IMG/VR virus record: IMGVR_UViG_3300042445_001604
Span: 19,367 to 83,366 of that record
Direction: 5' to 3' (one strand)
Origin: a virus
Length of the DNA: 64,000 bases
This document shows positions 59,059 to 64,000 of this stretch, piece after piece (positions within the stretch are counted from its first letter, which is position 1; every line of letters begins with the position of its first letter). The notes under the pieces were generated by a model. The model worked only from the letters and a program-made list of their open reading frames with translations, ran no database searches and was not told the origin of the DNA. Both the position numbers and the translations under genes were made by a program.

Positions 59059-59533
59059 CGAGACATCCCGCGCACAGCATTGCGTTGTATTGACTTGGTC
59101 GGTCTACTTGTATGCCGTTTGCCTCGAGTGCTACGGGGTGAATGTTTTCTCCAGTCCCGCACTTCCAACAGACTTTTCCTGCATCGAGCCATTCGACTGC
59201 GAATCCAGATGCCAATGACTCTGCCACTCCCAGCCACAGTGCGTGTAACTTTCCACCACCTACGGTCTTGCGTGTGAACTTGCGTGCGTTCTCTGCTACT
59301 AACACGGGAACAAAACTCTTGCACGGACATGCCATTCGTGAGGGTCGGCAATCTCCGTATCCTGCTTCTGCTGTCAGTCTGCGTGCACTATCTCGAGATA
59401 ACTCTGCGTGTGCTCCTGCGGAGTGTCCACAAATACACACTCTCTTGTCACGGGCTGAACTTCCTCCGCGCTGGTCTGCCTGTTCCAAAATTGCCTTCGC
59501 CTCTTCGGGCGTCAGGTCAAAAATGCTGTTCAT
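59051..59533 (-). CDS. Zinc-cluster protein, 160 aa, leaderless
   Basis: N-terminal CICGHSAGAHA, then CPCKSF, and C-terminal CWKCGTGEN and CAGC. Paralogue of 58600. ATG 59533 lies six bases after TATGGT with TTGATT 17 bases upstream and no ribosome site. Confidence 0.7.
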   Translation of the reverse strand: MNSIFDLTPEEAKAILEQADQRGGSSARDKRVCICGHSAGAHAELSRDSARRLTAEAGYGDCRPSRMACPCKSFVPVLVAENARKFTRKTVGGGKLHALWLGVAESLASGFAVEWLDAGKVCWKCGTGENIHPVALEANGIQVDRPSQYNAMLCAGCLGG

Positions 59534-59568
59534 ACAAAAACCATACCACACCCAGCCCCTAAAATCAA
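59534..59568 (-). promoter_or_regulatory. Leaderless promoter of 59051 gene
   Basis: TTGATT, 17 bases, TATGGT, six bases, ATG. Confidence 0.8.
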
Positions 59569-59600
59569 AATGAAACCCAAGTTAGATATGATTACAGTTT

Positions 59601-59685
59601 CCAATTCATTACTAACTTATTTCCCGCCATGTAGGCAATTTATTCCCTGGGCGGGGTGTTAGTTTTCTAGTTAGTAATGTATTGG
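59601..59685. other. Long inverted repeat, origin-like
   Basis: CCAATTCATTACTAACT (59601-59617) and its near-perfect complement (59669-59685, 16 of 17) flank an inner CCCGCC/GGCGGG pair. Could extrude as a cruciform. Confidence 0.6.
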
Positions 59686-59700
59686 ATTTGGTAATCACCG

Positions 59701-59739
59701 TTCATATTATTCATATTTATTCATATTTATTCATATCCG
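59701..59739. repeat. AT-rich 10-bp tandem repeats (iteron-like)
   Basis: Four units of TTCATATTTA type directly beside the inverted repeat, in a locally AT-rich gap without genes. Suggests an origin or partition site. Confidence 0.6.
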
Positions 59740-59803
59740 TCCGTACTGAACCAAGTACCAGTACCTCATCAAATCACTCATCCACACCCCTGAATATAGA
59801 AAG

Positions 59804-59835
59804 TTGGCCCCCCGGATTTCTCCAGAGGACCAACA
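59804..59835 (-). terminator. Imperfect hairpin downstream of 59864 gene
   Basis: GTTGGTCC ... GGCCAAC arms with three mismatches, then TTTCTATATT on the minus strand. Confidence 0.5.
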
Positions 59836-59863
59836 TGGTATTCATTTATTCAGTTACAAAGTT

Positions 59864-59968
59864 TTACTTCGACTTCGATTTCATGTTCATAGCAACTATC
59901 ATTGCCGTAATAAACGAAAACGAAATTCCAGCAAAGAGACCTACCAAGAACGACATGATGTCAAACAT
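59864..59968 (-). CDS. Membrane microprotein, 34 aa
   Basis: Hydrophobic MFDIMSFLVGLFAGISFSFI followed by a basic tail SKSK. Perfect GGAGGTGATG ribosome site. Overlaps the stop of 59961. Confidence 0.65.
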   Translation of the reverse strand: MFDIMSFLVGLFAGISFSFITAMIVAMNMKSKSK

Positions 59969-60251
59969 CTACATCACCTCCTGACGTATTTCCGAATCCG
60001 AAAGTACCCGGTAGGCGCTCTTCGGTTGACCGCTCCATCAAATACTTGAGCCATGCACTGTGTGCTGAGACCATGTTGGAGCCGTTGACAATCTCTGACA
60101 AGGCAACATCTCCAGCCTCACGCTCAATGGTAATCCAAACGCCATTACCGCCTGCAGTAGGCGTAAGAGAGTAGACTTCTTTCTCTCCGACACGTCCTAA
60201 AAGAACTACGTCGTAGCCCTCAAACTTACCGCCCATGCCCAAATCACTCAT
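59961..60251 (-). CDS. Hypothetical protein, 96 aa
   Basis: Beta-rich with GVWITIEREAGDVALSEIV. Start overlaps the end of 60244. Not recognised. Confidence 0.65.
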   Translation of the reverse strand: MSDLGMGGKFEGYDVVLLGRVGEKEVYSLTPTAGGNGVWITIEREAGDVALSEIVNGSNMVSAHSAWLKYLMERSTEERLPGTFGFGNTSGGDVDV

Positions 60252-60507
60252 TTTTTGCTCCGTTTCCTTCTTCTTCTGCCAATTCCTTGTAAAAACTGAG
60301 CATATTGGTGGTCATTTCCATCTGATAGAGCATTCCGCACTCTCCGTAGACACGTTCATACAACTTATCAAGTTCACGGGCCATCTTGAATAGAAGACTG
60401 CCATCACTTTCCCCAGTGCCAAAACGGTGACGTTCCCTTGCGATTTGATACGCGCTTTCCACGAGTGCCGCCACGCGCTCTTTCTCGGTAAGTCCGAACT
60501 CTTTCAT
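60244..60507 (-). CDS. Hypothetical helical protein, 87 aa
   Basis: Helical and acidic (LTEKERVAALVESAYQIARE). Overlaps the upstream gene by about 100 bases and the downstream one by eight. Confidence 0.65.
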   Translation of the reverse strand: MKEFGLTEKERVAALVESAYQIARERHRFGTGESDGSLLFKMARELDKLYERVYGECGMLYQMEMTTNMLSFYKELAEEEGNGAKNE

Positions 60508-60838
60508 GCACTGTCCTCACGTCGATGCCCTCAAACAATCCAACAACTACAGCAGGGGCTTTGGCTCCCGTAGCCTGTACAAATGCGTACCGTTCTACAG
60601 TATCAGCAAACAATCCGCGCCCGTTATGAGCCCCTAAGTGCGCTACAGCGGTGTCTACGTCCATTTTCCAGCCCGAATTAGAGCCAACTACCGCTGGAAC
60701 ACCAGCAGATACCCGTCGAAGGACCCCAATAATGTCTCCAAGGAGCGAATCAACCCGCGTTTCCATCTCTCCGCCGTAGGAAAACTCTATCCGACCAAGC
60801 ACGGAAACACCGCCTAAACCACCCTCGGTTGCCCACAT
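60404..60838 (-). CDS. Hypothetical protein, 144 aa, possible DNA-binding
   Basis: Ends with a basic segment (VHERVRTYRERARGGTRGKR). ATG 60838 chosen because GGTGGA lies eight bases upstream. Its promoter is flanked by two identical 19-bp repeats, suggesting autoregulation. No family recognised. Confidence 0.6.
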   Translation of the reverse strand: MWATEGGLGGVSVLGRIEFSYGGEMETRVDSLLGDIIGVLRRVSAGVPAVVGSNSGWKMDVDTAVAHLGAHNGRGLFADTVERYAFVQATGAKAPAVVVGLFEGIDVRTVHERVRTYRERARGGTRGKRVSNRKGTSPFWHWGK

Positions 60839-60859
60839 TTCGGCTATTCCACCGAAATC

Positions 60860-60955
60860 CGTAAGTTTTTGATTTCTTACGGTAATAAAAATATCGCCAA
60901 CCCAGTACTGTAAAATCAAGGGTTTTCGCCCCTGTACGTAAGTTTTTGATTTCTT
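60860..60955 (-). promoter_or_regulatory. Promoter flanked by two identical 19-bp operator-like repeats
   Basis: CGTAAGTTTTTGATTTCTT occurs at 60860-60878 and 60937-60955 in the same orientation. Between them lie TTGATT (60914-60919) and GATATT (60890-60895). One repeat falls just upstream of -35 and the other just after the predicted start. Confidence 0.7.
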
Positions 60956-60968
60956 GGGGACACTATTT

Positions 60969-61571
60969 TTAGTCTTCTGAGTCGTTTTTAGCCGTTTTGA
61001 AGACCTTGATAGCGATTTTATCGGAGGCAATTGCCAAGAGAACGGGTGCGCCACCAGAGATAACGGCACCAATAATCAACTGCAACTGGTCAGTGGCCGT
61101 CGTCACAACAAAAGTGTGGGCTACGTTGGCAAAGGTCGACACAAGAGTAAATGCGCCAATCGCCAACCATGTTCCCCAGACCTTTTCACCACGTTCACGT
61201 TCAATGAACAAGGACAAGGTGAATGCAATAATTGCCACGTCGAGCATCAGTGGCACAGCAAACTGCAAAGTCGGGTTTGGTCCGACTGCCCACTCGGCTG
61301 CTTCGTAGATACCAAAGAAGGATACGTAGAAGGATGACGCAGCCATTGTGGCAATCAGCACCAGCAGGAGGGATAGCACAAACTGGTTGTCAGCATGGAA
61401 TCTCTTGGCGCGTTTACGGTTAGTAGACGGCTTTGAGGGGAATACTGCCTGAATCGGCGTCTCGATACCAGGAATCACATTGGCGGTTCCTGTTACAGGA
61501 GCAGGCGGTGCGGGAGGAATCCATGCACCGTCTGGGGCAAAGGTAAGTTCATTTCGGTATTCATCTGTCAT
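60969..61571 (-). CDS. DUF2637-like membrane protein, leaderless
   Basis: 200 residues. Pro-rich cytoplasmic N-terminus, a basic stretch (NRKRAKRFHADN), then four membrane helices with PLMLDVAIIAFTLSLFIERE and AIGAFTLVSTFANVAHTF, the layout of actinobacterial DUF2637/Spd-type proteins linked to plasmid transfer and phages. Leaderless from TAGAAT six bases before the ATG. Function unknown. Confidence 0.75.
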   Translation of the reverse strand: MTDEYRNELTFAPDGAWIPPAPPAPVTGTANVIPGIETPIQAVFPSKPSTNRKRAKRFHADNQFVLSLLLVLIATMAASSFYVSFFGIYEAAEWAVGPNPTLQFAVPLMLDVAIIAFTLSLFIERERGEKVWGTWLAIGAFTLVSTFANVAHTFVVTTATDQLQLIIGAVISGGAPVLLAIASDKIAIKVFKTAKNDSED

Positions 61572-61622
61572 GCCTACATTCTAGCACCTGCATATCCACC
61601 GTGCAAGTGGTACAATGCAAAT
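61572..61622. promoter_or_regulatory. Bidirectional leaderless promoter region
   Basis: Leftward: TTGCAC (61601-61606), 17 bases, TAGAAT (61578-61583), six bases, ATG. Rightward: TACAAT (61611-61616), six bases, ATG at 61623, weak -35. The two promoters overlap, so they probably compete. Confidence 0.75.
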
Positions 61623-61793
61623 ATGGTTTCCTACTGCTCGAATCCCAACTGCGAAGTGCACAACGAGGACCTGTTCCGTCCTCTAGAAGTGGCACCTCTT
61701 ATTAGTTGTTGCCTGTTTATCGCCATCGGCCTCGTCATATTCGTCGCCTCCGTCGTCGGCTCGGTCATTTTCCTTATCAACACAAAGGGATAG
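61623..61793 (+). CDS. Small Cys-rich membrane protein, 56 aa, leaderless
   Basis: N-terminal CSNPNC then one long membrane helix (LFIAIGLVIFVASVVGSVIF). No ribosome site; leaderless from TACAAT. First gene of the rightward block. Confidence 0.7.
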   Translation: MVSYCSNPNCEVHNEDLFRPLEVAPLISCCLFIAIGLVIFVASVVGSVIFLINTKG

Positions 61794-61801
61794 CCACACA
61801 C

Positions 61802-61936
61802 ATGAACATGAATAGGCAATACGCCCTAGCCCTCCTGTCAGCAATTCCCTGCACGGTTCCCAAGGAGCAATGGGCTCTCATTCACGCACTCCTATATATA
61901 GGTGACCAATTGGAAAAATCTGACAACCCGACTTGA
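61802..61936 (+). CDS. Small protein, 44 aa, paralogue of 61995
   Basis: Shares ALLYIGDQ(L/I)E with the next gene, within a 21-bp identical DNA segment. Weak AAAGGG ribosome site. Confidence 0.6.
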   Translation: MNMNRQYALALLSAIPCTVPKEQWALIHALLYIGDQLEKSDNPT

Positions 61937-61994
61937 CAAAGATATTTCCACACGCTATTCTCTCTACAACGACACACAACCGAAAGGAAATACC

Positions 61995-62132
61995 GTGCCA
62001 GATAGCAGAAACAAAGAAGGGGCCTTGCGACTTATCTCAGGCTCTACCACCAGCACCGACACCCAAGCGATTGTTTTGGCTCTCCTATATATAGGTGACC
62101 AAATTGAACTCAATGGGCTCAGGGGCGAGTAG
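61995..62132 (+). CDS. Small protein, 45 aa, GTG start, paralogue of 61802
   Basis: GTG 61995 follows GAAAGGAAATACC. Promoter TTGACA, 17, TATTCT. LALLYIGDQIELNG repeats the motif of the previous gene. Confidence 0.65.
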   Translation: MPDSRNKEGALRLISGSTTSTDTQAIVLALLYIGDQIELNGLRGE

Positions 62133-62214
62133 CCCAACCCGATTTGACAAATACAATAGCAAGCGCTATCGTATAGATATAACGACAAACACTAACCCGA
62201 AAGGACACAAAACA

Positions 62215-62706
62215 ATGGCTCGTAGATTGACGCCGTTCCAACTAACACTCACCGCAGAGTACGCACCCAAAATGCGCCCCCTGCTCGCTCTTGCCACCAG
62301 GGCATACGGAGCACGCTCCACTATCAGCCCCGCACATGAGGCTTCCCGCGAATACACTCGACTTCTTGTTGAGTTCACCGAAAAGGGTGGTTCGCTTCTC
62401 AACCTCGCAAAGGAACTGAATGTTCAGTATTCGGGAATGCGTCGTCGCGTTATGGCGAACCCGCTCCCCGACCTTACTCGTGGTGCTCCCTCACGTCACA
62501 TCTCGGAGGATGTGTATGACGAGGCGGTTGAACTTATCCGCCTCGCTAAGGAGCACACTCCTAAGGCGTATCACCTTGCTCTGAAGAAGGCGTATGACGA
62601 TGGTCTTAGCCTTTTCCACATCGCACAGCGACTTGGCATGTCGAGCGCTAACCCGCTTTACTTTGGTGTGAACCGTGTCCGTCTCAACGAGGGTGAGGGT
62701 AAGTAA
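62215..62706 (+). CDS. Two-HTH DNA-binding protein, 163 aa
   Basis: Two helix-turn-helix units: GSLLNLAKELNVQYSGMRRR and LSLFHIAQRLGMSSANPLYF. The layout matches 26976 and 34946, forming a three-member family. Promoter TTGACA, 17, TATCGT; AAAGGACACAAAAC leader. First gene of a coupled operon running to the window end. Confidence 0.75.
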   Translation: MARRLTPFQLTLTAEYAPKMRPLLALATRAYGARSTISPAHEASREYTRLLVEFTEKGGSLLNLAKELNVQYSGMRRRVMANPLPDLTRGAPSRHISEDVYDEAVELIRLAKEHTPKAYHLALKKAYDDGLSLFHIAQRLGMSSANPLYFGVNRVRLNEGEGK

Positions 62707-62708
62707 CC

Positions 62709-63065
62709 ATGAGCGAACAAGCACCCCTCTTTCCAGTCTATAAGGTCATGGTGTCTTTTCCTATGCGGGTAGTAGACAACTTTGCATCCTACACTGACGA
62801 CAGTGCCACTGCCAAGAAATTGTTGGACTGTGCCAAAGCGTTTATGTCAAGAGAAGACAAAGAAGACTACATCCGCAAGAACATCACTTTTGAGTTTCTT
62901 GATGATGAAGAGACACCGACCGATGAAGAGTTGGATGACAGCGTCCTCATGTCAGCAGACTATCTTGAGTTCCTCAAGACGATGATGGATAACGGACTTA
63001 TGCCTCTGCCCCCCGGCTATACTCCCAACTCCACCCCCAAGAAAAACAAAAAGAAGAAGAAGTAG
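62709..63065 (+). CDS. Hypothetical protein with Lys-rich tail, 118 aa
   Basis: Starts two bases after the upstream stop. Acidic middle (DDEETPTDEELDDS), Pro-rich segment and a KKNKKKKK tail. Charge-segregated; function unknown. Confidence 0.7.
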   Translation: MSEQAPLFPVYKVMVSFPMRVVDNFASYTDDSATAKKLLDCAKAFMSREDKEDYIRKNITFEFLDDEETPTDEELDDSVLMSADYLEFLKTMMDNGLMPLPPGYTPNSTPKKNKKKKK

Positions 63066-63067
63066 TC

Positions 63068-63271
63068 ATGGGCGTTCAAGCACCTATCGACCCACCCAAC
63101 GAGGGTGGCTACCAAGATGGAGAGTGGGAGTGCCCCGACTGCGGGAACTTCACGGCTACCAGCGAGTGGGTGGAGATGGCTGGTCGCAACCACGCAATCA
63201 TTACCACCATCTGCAACGTCTGCGAGTACCAGAAGACTGACGAAGACTACTCGTACGGATACGACGGATGA
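63068..63271 (+). CDS. Zinc-ribbon protein, 67 aa
   Basis: CPDCGNFTATSEW and CNVCEYQKT form a clear two-knuckle ribbon. Coupled to neighbours. Likely DNA- or RNA-polymerase-interacting by analogy only. Confidence 0.75.
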   Translation: MGVQAPIDPPNEGGYQDGEWECPDCGNFTATSEWVEMAGRNHAIITTICNVCEYQKTDEDYSYGYDG

Positions 63272-63501
63272 TTCGGCGCATATTCACCGAGGAGGAAGTA
63301 TTCGACCTCGAACTCAAGGCTCATGGTCAAGTTCAGTACGACCTTGGGCTTAGCGCCGAGCGTCTGCACATCATTGCCCTGCTTGAGGAGTACTTTGACT
63401 TGACTCGTTTCTCTGTCGAAGTTGAAGGTGCATCGGAGAACAAAGAGTGGGACGCTGGCTTTCAATCAGCAATTGCACTTATCAAGGGAGAGAACAAATG
63501 A
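63268..63501 (+). CDS. Tandem small-protein family, member 1, 77 aa
   Basis: AERLHIIALLEEYF and ending AIALIKGENK. Overlaps neighbours by ATGA junctions. Family function unknown; common in actinophages. Confidence 0.7.
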   Translation: MIRRIFTEEEVFDLELKAHGQVQYDLGLSAERLHIIALLEEYFDLTRFSVEVEGASENKEWDAGFQSAIALIKGENK

Positions 63502-63665
63502 TATCTAAGTCACTCACTCCCCTCCGCCAGAAGGATATACGGACGGGCGCAGAGCAGGAGCGTAAGCGCATCCTCGCATACCTAGAAAAACTGTACGACG
63601 ACGAGTATGGGAGAACCCTGACGCTCGGCAAAGTTATTTGGCTTATCAAGGAAGAGAACAAATGA
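63498..63665 (+). CDS. Tandem small-protein family, member 2, 55 aa
   Basis: AEQERKRILAYLEKLY and ending KVIWLIKEENK. Start by ATGA overlap. Confidence 0.7.
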   Translation: MISKSLTPLRQKDIRTGAEQERKRILAYLEKLYDDEYGRTLTLGKVIWLIKEENK

Positions 63666-63907
63666 TTAAGTTTGAACACAACATGCTGGTCTTGAACAAT
63701 TCATTCTCGCAAGAGGATGTTGAACAAATCAACGACTACGCAGATTACGTTCGCAGTCAAGAGCGCGAGCGCATCATCGCACTAATCGAATCCAAGGATG
63801 AATGGCACTATGCGTTTTCAGACGTCTCTGATGTTATTGCGCTTATCAAGGGAGAGGGCAACTGGGCGGAGTCCGTTCAGGAGATGAAGAAGGATTGGCC
63901 CGAATGA
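63662..63907 (+). CDS. Tandem small-protein family, member 3, 81 aa
   Basis: SQERERIIALIESKD and VIALIKGEGN. Start by ATGA overlap. Confidence 0.7.
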   Translation: MIKFEHNMLVLNNSFSQEDVEQINDYADYVRSQERERIIALIESKDEWHYAFSDVSDVIALIKGEGNWAESVQEMKKDWPE

Positions 63908-64000
63908 GTGAGTTTACTAACGAGGGTTTTAACATTGGCTATCTGACAGGCAAACTGTCTGAGCGTGAACGCATCCTCGAACTACTCAAAGAGGAGTTCG
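63904..64000 (+). CDS. Tandem small-protein family, member 4 (cut by window edge)
   Basis: Begins SEFTNEGFNIGYLTGKLSER, then RILELLKEEF. Start by ATGA overlap; C-terminus outside the window. Confidence 0.65.
   Translation, partial: MSEFTNEGFNIGYLTGKLSERERILELLKEEF

Noticed and set aside
59701-59739. CRISPR array
   Set aside because: Direct 10-bp tandem units with no spacers.

Overview
The window looks like a slice of a large, siphovirus-type actinobacteriophage genome. The head and tail genes resemble actinophage families: giant multidomain capsid-associated proteins, a scaffold-fused HK97-fold major capsid protein, and a VWA/MoxR pair. The promoters are strong bacterial sigma-A type, ribosome binding sites are GAAAGGA-like, several genes have leaderless starts, and the middle third is GC-rich. 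I cannot name the phage or host. The tape measure gene is cut at base 1 and a small gene is cut at base 64000. No DNA polymerase, helicase or integrase is visible, so the genome continues on both sides.

Layout. (1) 1-27491, all leftward: tape measure, tail chaperones with a likely -1 frameshift, tail completion proteins, connector, major tail protein, two capsid-type proteins, a 2216-residue protein carrying a prohead protease and a Dps-like ferritin domain, a 2249-residue protein with a HELWH metallopeptidase motif, portal, and a regulator with a leaderless start. (2) 27500-28370: a non-coding tract dominated by CAGCC units and poor in T. (3) 28377-31168: seven small rightward genes, each with its own promoter and terminator. 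(4) 31261-32670: terminase large subunit, leftward. (5) 32768-50690: about fifty small leftward genes, mostly one gene per transcription unit, with one rightward gene (40038). A 19-bp asymmetric element recurs 23 times between units from 28.9 to 49.1 kb. A unit at 36.7-36.9 kb has a promoter and terminator but no convincing ORF; its transcript is predicted to form an H-type pseudoknot. (6) 50835-54333: VWA metallopeptidase-like protein, MoxR-type ATPase and a partner. (7) 54430-59533: lysis-type and zinc-binding genes, a CHAP-like protein, an M23 peptidase and a possible small terminase. (8) 59534-59863: AT-rich, origin-like. (9) 59864-61571 leftward and 61623-64000 rightward, diverging from a 51-bp bidirectional leaderless promoter.

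How it works together: the left arm builds the virion in one long transcription direction. The middle arm looks like a toolkit of host-takeover genes whose expression is set gene by gene. Its repeat element, three related helix-turn-helix proteins and an XRE repressor are candidates for a shared regulatory circuit. That link is inference.
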